Positions 40,944 through 51,458 of a stretch of DNA of 64,000 nt are shown here, piece after piece. The stretch's first letter is position 1. Every line of letters starts with the position of its first letter. Location of the stretch: assembly GCA_900074725.1 (NCBI GenBank), contig LT598455.1, positions 745,802 to 809,801 on the forward strand, in the 5' to 3' direction. This DNA comes from Lachancea dasiensis. Lineage: Eukaryota > Ascomycota > Saccharomycetes > Saccharomycetales > Saccharomycetaceae. The position numbers and the translations under genes are program-made. Under the pieces are notes generated by a model. The model was not told where the DNA came from. It made no database searches and worked only from the letters and a program-made list of their open reading frames with translations.

Positions 40944-42989
40944 CTACAATTCGTCGTGGTCGAAATAGTCATCATCATCTTCTTCTTCTTCTTCTTCGTC
41001 ATCATATCCGGTGGCACCAGCGCCTCCATATAGCTTCGACGTGATAGGGTAAGCGACCTGAGATAGAGACTCGAATTTTTCCTTGAAGTCGTCGGCAACA
41101 GCGGTGTCAGAGTTATCTTCCATCCATTCCAAAACGTCATTCACGGCATCCAACAAAGTTTCTTTGTCTTCCTCTTCCAACTTTTCAGATAGTTCACCGT
41201 TGACTTGGTTCTTCAAAGAGTGGGCATAGTTTTCCAATTGGTTACGAGCCTCAATCTTGGACCTGACTTCAGCGTCCTCAGAAGCAAACTTTTCAGCCTC
41301 TTCCACCATCTTTTCAATTTGTTCAGGGGTCAGTCTGCCTTTGTCGTTGGTGATGGTGATAGAATTAGACTTCCCGGTTCCCTTATCAGTGGCAGACACC
41401 TTCAAAATACCATTAGCATCCAGCGCAAAAGTGACCTCAATTTGAGGAACACCTCTTGGGGCAGAGGGAATGCCAGTCAATTCGAATTGACCTAGTCTGT
41501 TGTTGTCCTTGGCCATAGCTCTTTCACCTTCGTAGACTTGAATCATAACAGTTGGTTGGTTGTCTACTGCGGTGGAAAACATTTGCGATTTCTTAGTTGG
41601 AATAGCAGTGTTTCTTTTGATCAATGGGGTCATAACACCTCCAGTAGTTTCGATACCCAAAGTCAAAGCATTGACATCCAACAAGACAATGTCCTCAACA
41701 CTCTCTTCCCCGGACAGCACACCGGCTTGTACAGCAGCACCATAAGCAACAGCTTCATCTGGGTTGATGCCCTTTGAAGCCTTCTTACCACTGAAGTGGG
41801 ATTCTAACAAAGCTTGCACCTTAGGGATCCTTGTGGAACCACCAACAAGAACAATGTCGTCAATGTCCTCCTTATTGACACCAGCATCCGCCAAAACTTT
41901 TTCCACGGGCTTCAAAGTTCTCTTGAAAAGAGCCAAGTTCATTTCTTCAAATTTGGCTCTGGTTAGAGTTTCGCTGAAGTCAATGCCGTCAACAAAAGAG
42001 TCAATCTCCACGCGGGTTGACATTTGGCTAGACAATGAACGCTTAGCCTTTTCCGCCTCTCTCTTAAGTTTAGCCAAGGCTTTAGCATTCTTGCTGACGT
42101 CGATTCCGTGCTTCTTCTTGAACAATTGAATGAAATGACGGACAATCTTATAGTCGAAATCCTCACCACCCAAGTGAGTATCACCCGCAGTAGCTTGGAC
42201 CTCGAAGACGCCGGCTTCGATGGACAATAGGGAAACATCAAAAGTACCACCACCCAAGTCGTAAACAATAATTTGGTGTTCTTCCTCAGATTTGTCTAGA
42301 CCGTACGCAATGGCAGCAGCAGTAGGTTCATTTACAATTCTCAATATGTTGAGACCAGCAATGGTACCGGCATCCTTTGTTGCCTGTCTCTGAGCATCAT
42401 TGAAATAAGCTGGGACAGTGACAACTGCATGAGTGACTTGCTTGCCTAAATAATCCTCGGCGATTTGCTTCATTTTGCCCAATATCATCGCAGAGATCTC
42501 TTCCGGTGTGAAAGTCTTATCCTCACCCTTTACAGTGACTTCAATAGCTGGTTTGTTGTCCTTGTTGACAACCTTGAAAGGTAAATGCTTGAGATCTCTT
42601 TGAACAGAGTCATCGGAGTATTTTAGACCAATCAATCTCTTGACATCAAAAACGGTGTTGTGAGGGTTGGCAGCTGCTTGGTTCTTCGCAGCATCACCAA
42701 TTAGCCTTTCTTCGTCGGTAAACGCGACGTAGGAAGGTGTGATCCTGTTACCTTGCTCGTTGGCCAAAATTTCCGTTTTACCGTTTTTCATCACCGCCAC
42801 ACACGAATATGTAGTACCCAAATCAATACCAATCACAGTTCCGTAGTTGTCCACTTCGTCGGCCGCTCTTGCAAACCCGTGCGACGAGCGCGACTGCGAT
42901 GTTAGTGGTAGAGCCACTAGAAGTATCGCATACAAGATAGCCGCGAATGAAACCATCCATCCTCCATTTCTGGCACGACTGAAGACCAT
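40944..42989 (-). CDS. KAR2: ER Hsp70 chaperone BiP
   Basis: A 681-aa Hsp70 (S. cerevisiae: 682 aa) of the ER lumen. The first 43 residues or so contain a basic start and a hydrophobic core ([21 protein letters not shown]), a cleavable signal peptide. The nucleotide-binding domain begins [17 protein letters not shown], with [15 protein letters not shown] and [13 protein letters not shown] further on. The substrate-binding domain follows after [17 protein letters not shown]. The acidic tail ends in HDEL, the yeast ER-retrieval signal. Kar2 drives protein translocation, folding and karyogamy and holds Ire1 inactive until misfolded protein accumulates. Its promoter carries heat-shock and unfolded-protein elements, listed separately. 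Codon use is highly biased. Confidence 0.99.
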   Translation of the reverse strand: MVFSRARNGGWMVSFAAILYAILLVALPLTSQSRSSHGFARAADEVDNYGTVIGIDLGTTYSCVAVMKNGKTEILANEQGNRITPSYVAFTDEERLIGDAAKNQAAANPHNTVFDVKRLIGLKYSDDSVQRDLKHLPFKVVNKDNKPAIEVTVKGEDKTFTPEEISAMILGKMKQIAEDYLGKQVTHAVVTVPAYFNDAQRQATKDAGTIAGLNILRIVNEPTAAAIAYGLDKSEEEHQIIVYDLGGGTFDVSLLSIEAGVFEVQATAGDTHLGGEDFDYKIVRHFIQLFKKKHGIDVSKNAKALAKLKREAEKAKRSLSSQMSTRVEIDSFVDGIDFSETLTRAKFEEMNLALFKRTLKPVEKVLADAGVNKEDIDDIVLVGGSTRIPKVQALLESHFSGKKASKGINPDEAVAYGAAVQAGVLSGEESVEDIVLLDVNALTLGIETTGGVMTPLIKRNTAIPTKKSQMFSTAVDNQPTVMIQVYEGERAMAKDNNRLGQFELTGIPSAPRGVPQIEVTFALDANGILKVSATDKGTGKSNSITITNDKGRLTPEQIEKMVEEAEKFASEDAEVRSKIEARNQLENYAHSLKNQVNGELSEKLEEEDKETLLDAVNDVLEWMEDNSDTAVADDFKEKFESLSQVAYPITSKLYGGAGATGYDDEEEEEEDDDDYFDHDEL

Positions 42990-43130
42990 GTTTCCTTAGC
43001 TTAATTCACTAACCAGCAGCTTCTTGACACGTTTCAGATCTCAGCCAAATGTGTGCTTAAACTCTGAGGAAACCAATGAGCTTTTGTTACAATCGTCCTG
43101 CTGTAAGTTCATCTCAACATTGTGTTTCGT

Positions 43131-43139
43131 GTTTATATA
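43131..43139 (-). promoter_or_regulatory. KAR2 TATA box
   Basis: TATATAAAC on the KAR2 strand, about 145 bp before the ATG and directly downstream of the PACE/UPRE/HSE cluster. Confidence 0.6.
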
Positions 43140-43148
43140 GGTGGCAAA
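43140..43148 (+). promoter_or_regulatory. PACE-like Rpn4 site in the KAR2 promoter
   Basis: GGTGGCAAA is an exact PACE match, next to the KAR2 TATA box. It could recruit Rpn4 and tie BiP expression to proteasome stress. One exact 9-mer can also occur by chance, so function is inferred. Confidence 0.5.
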
Positions 43149-43157
43149 ATCCAAAAA

Positions 43158-43166
43158 GACACGTTG
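43158..43166 (-). promoter_or_regulatory. Unfolded-protein response element-like site of KAR2
   Basis: Read on the KAR2 strand the site is CAACGTGTC, followed by a T-run. The S. cerevisiae KAR2 UPRE bound by Hac1 has CAGCGTGTC at its core, so eight of nine bases agree. The position, about 170 bp upstream of the ATG, is right for a UPRE. Confidence 0.65.
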
Positions 43167-43175
43167 GTCAAAATT

Positions 43176-43188
43176 GAAGTTTCTAGAA
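43176..43188. promoter_or_regulatory. Heat-shock element, three perfect units
   Basis: GAAGTTTCTAGAA holds three alternating GAA/TTC units at exact 5-bp phase (GAA 43176, TTC 43181, GAA 43186), the minimal strong site for the Hsf1 trimer. It lies about 190 bp upstream of KAR2, which is known to be heat-inducible through Hsf1 in S. cerevisiae. Confidence 0.85.
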
Positions 43189-43199
43189 TATCATTACAT

Positions 43200-44117
43200 A
43201 CGTTGAGGAAGCAAATGCCAGCGTCACGAAATGGGCAAAGTTATTATAAGGTTACCAAACTGGTCCAGAGAGTGGTTGAATGAAGCTATACCGTCCATTC
43301 CAATGCTCTTGTGCTGAAGTCAATTGGCGTGTTTGTTCTTCAACTATCTCAAAAGGTTAACAATAAAAAATATAAATGACAGTATTTTGTGGACGCGCCA
43401 ACATCGTGGTGCGTAACGATTGATTCCTAGGAGGTCTCGGTTATTTGATACACTTCTTAACTTCAGAAGGCACAATTTTTCAAACCATAAGCTTCTGCCT
43501 ACATGGCAGCAGCTGTCACTTTATTCGTAAGTGACACTTTGGATAACAGTTTATCAAGATAGGACACCTCAATAATCGATTTCAGATGGTGCTTCAAGGA
43601 CAGTTGAGTTATGGCCCTATGGCTGAGCCCAGGTTTTAACTAGCGTTATAAGAGACTACTTAGCAGCTGCCGGCTAGTAATAGGTAGAGAGAACTAAGCG
43701 TGATTTAATCTATTTATTATATTTATCTATCGAACCGGATCGAAACACGACATACAGCTACATGGTGGTTCGAAGTAAATTATACCTTCTGGCCCTCGGC
43801 CTATCTCCCGATATGTGAAGAGCTCCGACAGCGTCCCAGCCCAGTTTGGACGATAACACATGGAGCTGAACTTCAGAAAGTTTTGAAATTCCGGTAACTG
43901 TTCACAGTCCGCTGGATCCTGCTAGCTTGGGTTACCGCGATTAGAAGCCTTGGAGTCATCCTGGGCAAATAAAACGTTCCATGATGCTATCACAATGTCA
44001 GCACTTCGTGGCTCGTAAACAGTGCTACCGTCAAGTGATTAAGTGCACGAACTACGAATGATGTCGAACGATGGCCAACCATGCCAGTGTGTCTCCGCCC
44101 GCTCCAGCGCCATTACA
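43200..44117. other. Rest of divergent region KAR2/TAD2
   Basis: About 900 bp with no gene, tRNA or repeat that I can support. Confidence 0.45.
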
Positions 44118-44873
44118 ATGGGCTTAGATCTTCATGTTAATTACATGCGGATGGCTACCAAGCTTGCGAGGTACGCTTTGGACCACGATGAAACTCCTGT
44201 TGCATGTATTTTTGTTCACACGCCCACTGATCAAGTTCTAGCGTACGGGATGAACGACACGAATAGATCGCTGTCAGGAGTTGCACACGCTGAGTTCATG
44301 GGCATTGCCCAAATACAAGAGAAATTCGGGGCTCAGAACACAGCAATCTTCAAAGACGTAACCCTATATGTAACAGTCGAGCCATGCATCATGTGCGCAT
44401 CGGCATTGAAGCAACTGGGGATTCAGAAAGTCGTCTTTGGATGTGGCAACGAACGGTTTGGTGGGAACGGGTCAATTCTGTCCATTCACCGAGATTCATG
44501 TACCGTCCCTCAGAATAAACACGAACTGATACCTGGGGTTCTGAGAAAAGAGGCCATCATGCTCCTTCGATATTTTTACGTGCGAGAAAACGAACGTTCT
44601 CCCAAGCCGCGGGCCAAGGCGAACCGAAAACTTGATGTCTCTGTATTTCCACCCATGAATTGGGGCCTATACCTTACTCGAAGCGAATTCGAGGAAATAT
44701 TCGGGGCTTCGAAGATAGAATATTTCGACAAGAGCTTAGATTTGAGCACACATGTCGATTGGAGCCTCATTGATTGTAACCAAGATATATTCTTTCAGAA
44801 CCTTAAGGTCGAATGTGAGCTATTTTCGCTACAAGTTGCCAAGAAACCTAAACCGCAAACCATAAGTTCATAA
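44118..44873 (+). CDS. TAD2: tRNA-specific adenosine deaminase catalytic subunit
   Basis: From ATG 44118 the protein is 251 aa (S. cerevisiae Tad2: 250 aa). It has the cytidine/deoxycytidylate deaminase fold: the zinc and catalytic motif HAEF (H57, E59) and the PCIMC ligands (C90, C93). With Tad3 it converts adenosine 34 to inosine in the wobble position of tRNA anticodons and is essential. In-frame ATGs at 44058 and 44061 would add about 20 residues. I chose 44118 because MGLDLHVNYMRMATKLARYALDHDETPVACIF lines up with the S. cerevisiae start (MQHIKHMRTAVRLARYALDHDETPVA). The stop lies 46 bp from the stop of convergent SNX4. Confidence 0.95.
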   Translation: MGLDLHVNYMRMATKLARYALDHDETPVACIFVHTPTDQVLAYGMNDTNRSLSGVAHAEFMGIAQIQEKFGAQNTAIFKDVTLYVTVEPCIMCASALKQLGIQKVVFGCGNERFGGNGSILSIHRDSCTVPQNKHELIPGVLRKEAIMLLRYFYVRENERSPKPRAKANRKLDVSVFPPMNWGLYLTRSEFEEIFGASKIEYFDKSLDLSTHVDWSLIDCNQDIFFQNLKVECELFSLQVAKKPKPQTISS

Positions 44874-44919
44874 AACAATTAAAAATGCATTATACCTAGT
44901 ACCTGACAGCGCATTTGTC

Positions 44920-46191
44920 TCACAGACCTTCTTCCACCTTGGTCCAAACGTCGACCATTTTTTTGTAGAATTCTATTTGATTATCAGCGAGTGACGTCAA
45001 CGATGTCTTGAGTTCCTTAGTTTTAATCTCCTCGAAAATGGCCACCTCTTTTAGGACCTCACGTTCGAACGCATCGGCAACTTCCTTGGCATTTTCTACC
45101 TCACCAGTTAGCGAAGTTATTTTAGTTTCCAGCTTCAAGATCTTTTCACGCCGGGCAGCTTCCTGGTTGATTCCTGCAAGTTCCTCTAGCTTGCTGGTGA
45201 AAAAATTTCCACCCCCGTAGCCAGAAATTAAGTTATTCTTTTCATTGATAGATCTTGTCAAATAGTTACTAAGCTCTTCGTAGTCAATTTGTTTCTGGTC
45301 CTTCATCTTGACGGTCTGGTTAACCATATCAATGTAGTGTTCCAAATCTTTGAGATCAACGATGTACTCATACTCCAGGAACTTACTCAAATCTTTAAGC
45401 CCATATGAAAGTTGTGATACTCCATCATTGAAAAGTTTAACCTTAGACCTGAGATTTTCATCTTCAGCTGTACTGTTGGACACTAATTCTTGCAAGTCCT
45501 GTAAATTTGCACTAAATTTCAGATAGTCATCTGAAATAGAATCCTGCCGTTTGACAACTCTGTGAAAGACCTTGTCAATTTTGGAAACATTGTGGTCCAG
45601 TTTGTCGCTCTTTTCTTTAATCTCCACAAATTCTTCTGTTTGGTTGTGCACAGACTTAAATGCATTCATGAACGTGTCGCTCACTTCTTCTTTGCTACCA
45701 TTTAAGGTACCTGAGAGACTTCTGCGGTAAGCATCCCAGTCGCCGCTTGTCAGAAAGGTCATTAAAATGTGTGATTTTGACAAAACAGGGTGTTCCGAGA
45801 TTCGTCTCAAAAAGTTTTGCAGGCTATGACATCTTTTTTGAGTGAAGGATTGACTGAATCTGTCGCCGGCAATGTACTGGAACACTTTTTTATCTGGTAG
45901 CGGTGGGATCACACACGTTGGATGATCTTGGCTTAAAATACTTTGTAGTAGAAGAAAATCGCTGTACCTCCTGTGGACAACTATTATCTCAAGTCCAGCT
46001 CCATCCGAACTTTCCTCACTACGGCTTTCTTGCTTGTGGAATGCTTCGTAGTAGGATTTGTCATTAGTCTTGGTGGAAATTTGATACGTCACATAAAATG
46101 ATGTTTTTCCCTGGTCTCCTCTTTGCTTCTGTGGATCCGAAACTAATATCGATAAATGAGGTGTTTCTTTGATATCTTCATGCTCCGTCAT
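44920..46191 (-). CDS. SNX4: Sorting nexin Snx4 (PX-BAR)
   Basis: A 423-aa protein, the same length as S. cerevisiae Snx4 (Atg24). A PX domain spans about residues 10-150 and contains the PI3P-binding basic motif VVHRRYSDF plus the PPLPDKK loop. A BAR-type helical domain follows to the C-terminus. With Snx41 or Snx42 it sorts cargo such as Snc1 from early endosomes back to the late Golgi, and it helps selective autophagy. The TAD2-SNX4 convergent pair matches YJL035C-YJL036W. Confidence 0.96.
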   Translation of the reverse strand: MTEHEDIKETPHLSILVSDPQKQRGDQGKTSFYVTYQISTKTNDKSYYEAFHKQESRSEESSDGAGLEIIVVHRRYSDFLLLQSILSQDHPTCVIPPLPDKKVFQYIAGDRFSQSFTQKRCHSLQNFLRRISEHPVLSKSHILMTFLTSGDWDAYRRSLSGTLNGSKEEVSDTFMNAFKSVHNQTEEFVEIKEKSDKLDHNVSKIDKVFHRVVKRQDSISDDYLKFSANLQDLQELVSNSTAEDENLRSKVKLFNDGVSQLSYGLKDLSKFLEYEYIVDLKDLEHYIDMVNQTVKMKDQKQIDYEELSNYLTRSINEKNNLISGYGGGNFFTSKLEELAGINQEAARREKILKLETKITSLTGEVENAKEVADAFEREVLKEVAIFEEIKTKELKTSLTSLADNQIEFYKKMVDVWTKVEEGL

Positions 46192-46749
46192 GATCGGACG
46201 TGGGATGAGTTCGAGTTAATCCCGGTTATATGAAAGTTTTGTAATGTCTGAGCAGTTGAGTGACAACAGAGACGAAAGCTTGAATCTATCAAGTATTACT
46301 GTAAACGGCTCGATGAGGCTTCGGTGGCTCGCCGAGGAGCTTTGTTGCAGTTCAACAAGCTGTCTGGACGCAGGTTATGTATTCTCGCCGCTTGTTGCAA
46401 ACCCCTTTGGTTCCCATCAACATAAACTTATATAATGTGTACCTTTGTACGTCTCAGCCAGCAAACTAGAAATAATAGATGACTTTCCGAATAATCGACA
46501 GATTGCGGATTGACTGTTGTGTTTTGAGCCAAGCGTCGCGTCAGCGCATTTTACGTGACTTAAACTAGTCTACAGTCCGTCACTTCTTTGAGCTCCCCCC
46601 TCTTATTCGTCCCTCTACTAGCGCACAGTAGGATTATAGCTCCGTAGATTTCGAGCCATGACCAAACGCTCGCCACGAGCGTTGTTGCTGCAGGCAACCT
46701 TCTCATGTGCTTGATAGATATAGTTCTTCCAGGTTTGGTTTTGAAGCAA
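46192..46749. other. Intergenic SNX4/BRE2 with one small ATG-started ORF
   Basis: A 558-bp region. A 63-codon ATG-started frame at 46244-46435 (plus strand, MSEQLSDNRDESLNLSS at its start) begins 52 bp from the SNX4 ATG on the other strand. I recognise no family in it, and it may be chance or a short unannotated gene. The rest shows nothing. Confidence 0.35.
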
Positions 46750-48117
46750 TCAGTCGTCACTCACAATCTCAGCCTCAACTTCATCTATAATATCCCAGAC
46801 TATATCATCAGCTATCTGCTCCTGTAGGATATCGTCGATAGTTTTGATTTCGGGAAACTGGCATCTTATGGTATCCCAGTATTTCAAATCGTCTTGACTT
46901 GTAATTATCTTTGCACTTCCCCCATTAAAGCAACTGACTGTGGGATAATAGCCCAATCTGCCATTATTGACGTATTTGTTTCTCAAGATGCTGCTTGTCT
47001 GTCGCTCATCGTGACCGGCCCCTATGTTTTCGGTGGCTACACCAGTACTAATCTCGTTTCTCCAATGGTTGAAGTATAGCTTTTCATTATACTTCAACTC
47101 GCTGAATGGTGGTAAAAAGGGCTTCAGGTTCTCAAAAGCGGAGCCTAGCTCCTTTCCATTCAAATAAACCTTGAGGTATGAGTCACGCAGCGAGTAGAAT
47201 TCGTGACGTTCTCGTTTATCCGAAGTATAATATTCCGGTTTTGTGGTCTTGACGTAATCTGTGGCTTCAAAAAACAGCTGGTTCTTATAGCGGATTGCAA
47301 TCTGGTCTCTGATCACATTGGTATAGTCTTGATCTCTTAAGAGATCTTTTTGAAATTCGCGACCCAGTTTTTTGGCTCTTTTCTTGACCGGGCCCTCCGT
47401 GGTGCTTTCCGCATACGATGACAAAGCATTGAGCTTTGCTTCAGTAAAGCTCTGTGCCTGAGAAATCTGCTCCTGTACAGTTGGCAGGTGGAGAACAAAA
47501 CTCAGACGATCTCCGGCCTTGATGTGGCCCGTCGGTAAAACCTGGGCCAGTTTCCCGTCGTGAATAGACTCCATACTGAAGTTTCGAACACCGTATCCGT
47601 AGATGTCAAATCCCACAGGACATTCTAAAGAAGCTTCCCGCCTTGACACACCAAATCTAACGTGAGGCACGCTGTTAAGTTTATCCTTCAACGATTTGAC
47701 AGAACCCCCAGGCGGAATCTCAAGACCACCGTCTTTTAAAACTTCAAGTTCCCAGTACGCTGTCCCCTCCTTGATACAGGCGTCGCATCTCGCGGTTCTC
47801 CAGCCCAATGGCTCTTGGACACCGACCATGTCGTTCCTATTCTCCGCTACGGCCAAATCATCTGCCCTATCCATGTAATTGAAACCAGCCTTCTCGAAGG
47901 GGTACTCGCTTGTCGCATATTTCAATGTCTTGAACAGTTCATTTGCAGCGCAGGGTGTGTAAACGAAGCATCTCCTGTTGAGCGGTATATCCTCCGGCTT
48001 TATAAGCTCCTCGTTGATTCTGGAAAAACTTGGAAAATGGGGCCTCGGAACCTCATTTTTTTGGCCCTTCTGCACAAAATCCGCATCTGGTTGATATGGA
48101 ATGGCAACAAACTTCAT
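46750..48117 (-). CDS. BRE2: COMPASS histone methyltransferase subunit Bre2 (SPRY domain)
   Basis: A 455-aa protein (S. cerevisiae: 505 aa), the Ash2L counterpart in the Set1/COMPASS complex that methylates histone H3 lysine 4. A SPRY domain occupies roughly residues 85-400 and is split by long inserts, as in Bre2: GWRTARCDACIKEGTAYWELEVLKDGG, VRFGVSRREASLECPVGFDIYGYGVR, KAGDRLSFVLHLP, then LYFNHWRNEISTG after a charged insert. The acidic C-terminal helix (DDIVWDIIDEVEAEIVSDD) resembles the Sdc1/DPY-30-binding segment that terminates Ash2-family proteins. It is divergent from PPR1, as are YLR015W and YLR014C. Confidence 0.93.
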   Translation of the reverse strand: MKFVAIPYQPDADFVQKGQKNEVPRPHFPSFSRINEELIKPEDIPLNRRCFVYTPCAANELFKTLKYATSEYPFEKAGFNYMDRADDLAVAENRNDMVGVQEPLGWRTARCDACIKEGTAYWELEVLKDGGLEIPPGGSVKSLKDKLNSVPHVRFGVSRREASLECPVGFDIYGYGVRNFSMESIHDGKLAQVLPTGHIKAGDRLSFVLHLPTVQEQISQAQSFTEAKLNALSSYAESTTEGPVKKRAKKLGREFQKDLLRDQDYTNVIRDQIAIRYKNQLFFEATDYVKTTKPEYYTSDKRERHEFYSLRDSYLKVYLNGKELGSAFENLKPFLPPFSELKYNEKLYFNHWRNEISTGVATENIGAGHDERQTSSILRNKYVNNGRLGYYPTVSCFNGGSAKIITSQDDLKYWDTIRCQFPEIKTIDDILQEQIADDIVWDIIDEVEAEIVSDD

Positions 48118-48851
48118 AGACTCTTACTAGAAACCCTTTTTGACCCCATTGATACGCTGCTCGCTCAGAACCTATGGCTATTCCACTCTCGGAAACAAAA
48201 CAATGAGGACCTTAATCACATGATCTTTCAGACGACAGCCGCCGAAGTTCCCCAAAGGCTTCCTTTTCCGCTATATATCGACTTTCCGAGCAGCGTTTGT
48301 TTATTCTCCACTTTGAGTCTACAGTTGTGTTGTTGTACAAGCAAACGCTGCTTGAAATGGCCAATTGAGTGCCCCTAAACGTGTACCGTATCCCCGCGAT
48401 TAAAACCCAGCGAGAAATTCCCATACCGCAATAATGTCATAAGGTAAAACACGTTACAACTACCTACTGTCTGATAAAACGCACCTAACAGCTTTTGAAA
48501 TGTTGTTTTTTCGAGTGGAGGCAAGACAGAGGTTCCGGGACAATCTCAAAGGCAAAGGCTTCCCAGTTCTCAATCATCTTAGAGAGTTTTAAGCCACCCA
48601 AAGGTTTTGGTCATGGACCGAAGGTTGATTTTGGGCTAATCTCCAGTTAATCAAAGTCAAGTTTCCGTTGTCATATCAAGTTTCGATGTCCGATATATCA
48701 TAAGTAAATTTCATTATTTATTATGAATACATCAAAAATCAACATCAGTTTGAGACCCATAGCTAGGATCTCGGAATCCGTTCTGAGTAGTTGAACGCAC
48801 AGGATCGTTCGAGATTGGTAGGATTTGGGCCGGGACAGGAGATTCAGATCA
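48118..48851. other. Divergent promoter region BRE2/PPR1
   Basis: A 734-bp region. Apart from AT-rich stretches near 48690-48730 I see no gene or recognisable site. Confidence 0.45.
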
Positions 48852-51458
48852 ATGAGCGGTGATAGTCGGAAGAGAAGTAGTTCGGAGGCTGGCAGCCCAA
48901 ATGTCAATGACTCTAAAAAAAGGCCATCGTCAGCAATCATGGCCATCACTAGATCGATCGCAGCGTGTAAAAGATGCAGAACGAAGAAGATTAAGTGTGA
49001 CCAGCGTTTCCCTACGTGCTCGAAGTGCGCTGCGGCCAACGATCCGTGTGTTTCGGTGGACCCGGCGACCGGGCGAGATGTGCCCCGATCTTACGTAGTT
49101 TTCCTGGAAGACCGGCTGGAGGCGATGATGAACAAGCTCAAAGAGTGCGGAGTTGATCCCACGCACATTCAAGGAAATATTCCGGCAACTGATAGGGACA
49201 ACCCTTGCGACTTGAAGCTGTACGAAGAGCAAATGAGAGATGAGCATAAGATACCGCACGATAACATCATGGCCGGCTACATTATTAACCATGGAACATC
49301 GATCCAGAAAGGTGTGAGTAAAGGTGCGAAGGGAGAGGTGAAAAGCTCTCCTGGCGAGCCCGTATCCGAGCTAAGCGAGTCTGCCCGGCGTCTGGAAAGT
49401 CTCGGCTCTATGAAGCGTTCACAACACAAATCTGGCGAGTCTGCGCTAGGTGCAGCTTCCAATTCGTATCTTGGAGATTCTTCGGGGATCCCTTTTGCGA
49501 AATTGATCTTTACCGCAATCAACTTCCTCCCAGACGCCGTTGAAGAAGCAGCAAAGCAGGAAGAGGAAGAACCAGAGAAAAAGGATGAAGATTTAGTGGT
49601 AGATATCTCCTATCTTCCCACGAAAATGGAGGCTCAGGAATTAGTCTCCCAATACTTCGCGCGTTGCAACTCCCAGCTCCCAATTTTGCATCGAGAATAT
49701 TTCTTAAAGAGATACTTCGAACCTATTTACGGAACATGGGACAAAAGCGTGTCTATGTGTTCCGACACTACACTGATAAATGAAAATTTCACTCTCCCGC
49801 CGGACAAGATTGATGAGGACCTCGTTGGAGACCCCTGGTATGATCCACTGTTATCCGAAGTCGACCGAGAACCCAAGGAAGTACCTAGTAAATTTCACAC
49901 TCCATTGTTTTTCCTGAATATAGTAATGGCGATTGGGGACTCTGCCAAAATTTTGATATCTGACGAACGCCGGTCTGTCGCATTCAAGAATAGGGCGTCG
50001 ACTTTCATGGACGCCTTGTTTAGATCCGACGACCTCATGGCAGCCCTTGCGGGTACTCTTCTCATAGCTCAATATTCTACAATGCGGCCAAACGTCCCAG
50101 GTGTTTGGTATACCATGGGATCTGCCCTTAGGTTGGCTGTCGACCTCGGACTACATGCGGAGAAACTCAACAGAAACTATGATCCATTTACCAGGGACAT
50201 GAGACGTCGACTGTTTTGGTGCACATACTCCCTTGATCGACAAATTTGCGCTTTTTTCGGGCGTCCTTTTGGAATTCCCGACGAAAATGTTTCCACTGAG
50301 TTTCCCAGTGATCTAGATGATGCGCTCATTACGACTGCAGCCGATGATATAGAGGACTACTCGCAAGTGAAAAGTGCAATGGCATCATACAAGTGCGTTT
50401 CCAGTGCATTTTTTGTGCTGCGAAAACTTCAAGCTGAGATTGTCCAGGAGCTTTATGCCCGTAAGAATCTGCCGGACGGATTTACCACTATCCACGAGTG
50501 GAGGGAGCACATGAACGCTCGCTTGGATAAGTGGTACCAAAAAAAAGTGCCCAAAACCACCCGGAAAATGAATTGCAATTTTACACTCGAACTTTTTCAA
50601 CTGGAACTTCACCACTCGAAAGTTTTGTTGTATGGTTTATGTCCAAAATCGATGACATTAGATGAACATGGATTCCGCATCGTTTATCACAACACCAAGG
50701 GGATTATTGACGTCTACTACAAGTTATGCCGGGAGAAGAATATTATGTACACTTGGGTTGCGGTTCACAACCTTTTCATGGCCGGGATGACATATCTGTA
50801 TGTGTTGCATAATGCGAGTGTTGAACTCCGAGAAACTATTCAAGATCCGCAAAAAACGTGCGCACAGTTAGTGTACGTATTGGAAAAATTGGTTGGTAAG
50901 TGTGAAGCTGCACGGAAGGGATCGATCATCTTCAAGGTGTTGTCGGCTGTGATCCTCAAGTTACAAGTAGAAAACGCGTCTAAAATCCAGAGCGTACCGC
51001 AACAGGAAGACCAAAGAAGAGAAAGCGAGAGCAATATGGTAGCGCTGGGGGAAGAGTCTCCTTTGTACCACTTGTTGGATACTGGGAAAGGTGCGCTTGC
51101 ACCAACAGTCGACTCTCGTGCATTAGATCAGTTTTTCTCGGAGCTTGACAAATTACCCTCTTTGCCGGGTCTGGCGGACGATTTCGATGGCTTGGATAAG
51201 TCAGGTCCAGTAGTGGGCCCAATCACGAGCGAGGACCCCAAATTCGGTCAAAGTCAAGTAGTTCCTGTGATAGAAGGCACTGACGATCTGAGTAATGGAA
51301 TGGATGCTTCGGATCCGACGTCTAAGGCTTCTACTTGGCCGGAAATAAGCGACCCCAGGGACGGCCAAAGGGTTTACGACATGATGAGCCAGTTCAGCAC
51401 AGAGACTATATGGGATCAGGTATTCAGTAATGGAGGGTTTGTGGGTTTAAACGGTTAG
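48852..51458 (+). CDS. PPR1: Zn2Cys6 transcription factor Ppr1 (pyrimidine pathway activator)
   Basis: An 868-aa binuclear zinc-cluster activator (S. cerevisiae: 904 aa). The start is ATG 48852 because the preceding in-frame candidate is TTG. Zinc ligands C39, C42, C49, C56, C59 and C66 lie in ACKRCRTKKIKCDQRF and following, and the linker VSVDPATGRDVPRSYVVFLEDRL matches S. cerevisiae Ppr1 almost exactly. The fungal-specific middle homology region includes MRPNVPGVWYTMGSALRLAVDLGLH and RRRLFWCTYSLDRQICAFFGRPFGIP. An acidic C-terminal activation region follows. Ppr1 senses dihydroorotate or orotate and switches on URA1, URA3, URA4 and URA10 through CGG-N6-CCG sites. Confidence 0.95.
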   Translation: MSGDSRKRSSSEAGSPNVNDSKKRPSSAIMAITRSIAACKRCRTKKIKCDQRFPTCSKCAAANDPCVSVDPATGRDVPRSYVVFLEDRLEAMMNKLKECGVDPTHIQGNIPATDRDNPCDLKLYEEQMRDEHKIPHDNIMAGYIINHGTSIQKGVSKGAKGEVKSSPGEPVSELSESARRLESLGSMKRSQHKSGESALGAASNSYLGDSSGIPFAKLIFTAINFLPDAVEEAAKQEEEEPEKKDEDLVVDISYLPTKMEAQELVSQYFARCNSQLPILHREYFLKRYFEPIYGTWDKSVSMCSDTTLINENFTLPPDKIDEDLVGDPWYDPLLSEVDREPKEVPSKFHTPLFFLNIVMAIGDSAKILISDERRSVAFKNRASTFMDALFRSDDLMAALAGTLLIAQYSTMRPNVPGVWYTMGSALRLAVDLGLHAEKLNRNYDPFTRDMRRRLFWCTYSLDRQICAFFGRPFGIPDENVSTEFPSDLDDALITTAADDIEDYSQVKSAMASYKCVSSAFFVLRKLQAEIVQELYARKNLPDGFTTIHEWREHMNARLDKWYQKKVPKTTRKMNCNFTLELFQLELHHSKVLLYGLCPKSMTLDEHGFRIVYHNTKGIIDVYYKLCREKNIMYTWVAVHNLFMAGMTYLYVLHNASVELRETIQDPQKTCAQLVYVLEKLVGKCEAARKGSIIFKVLSAVILKLQVENASKIQSVPQQEDQRRESESNMVALGEESPLYHLLDTGKGALAPTVDSRALDQFFSELDKLPSLPGLADDFDGLDKSGPVVGPITSEDPKFGQSQVVPVIEGTDDLSNGMDASDPTSKASTWPEISDPRDGQRVYDMMSQFSTETIWDQVFSNGGFVGLNG

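Noticed and set aside
41205-42129. Plus-strand ORFs opposite KAR2
   Set aside because: Antisense open frames are common opposite Hsp70 genes and carry no independent signal here.
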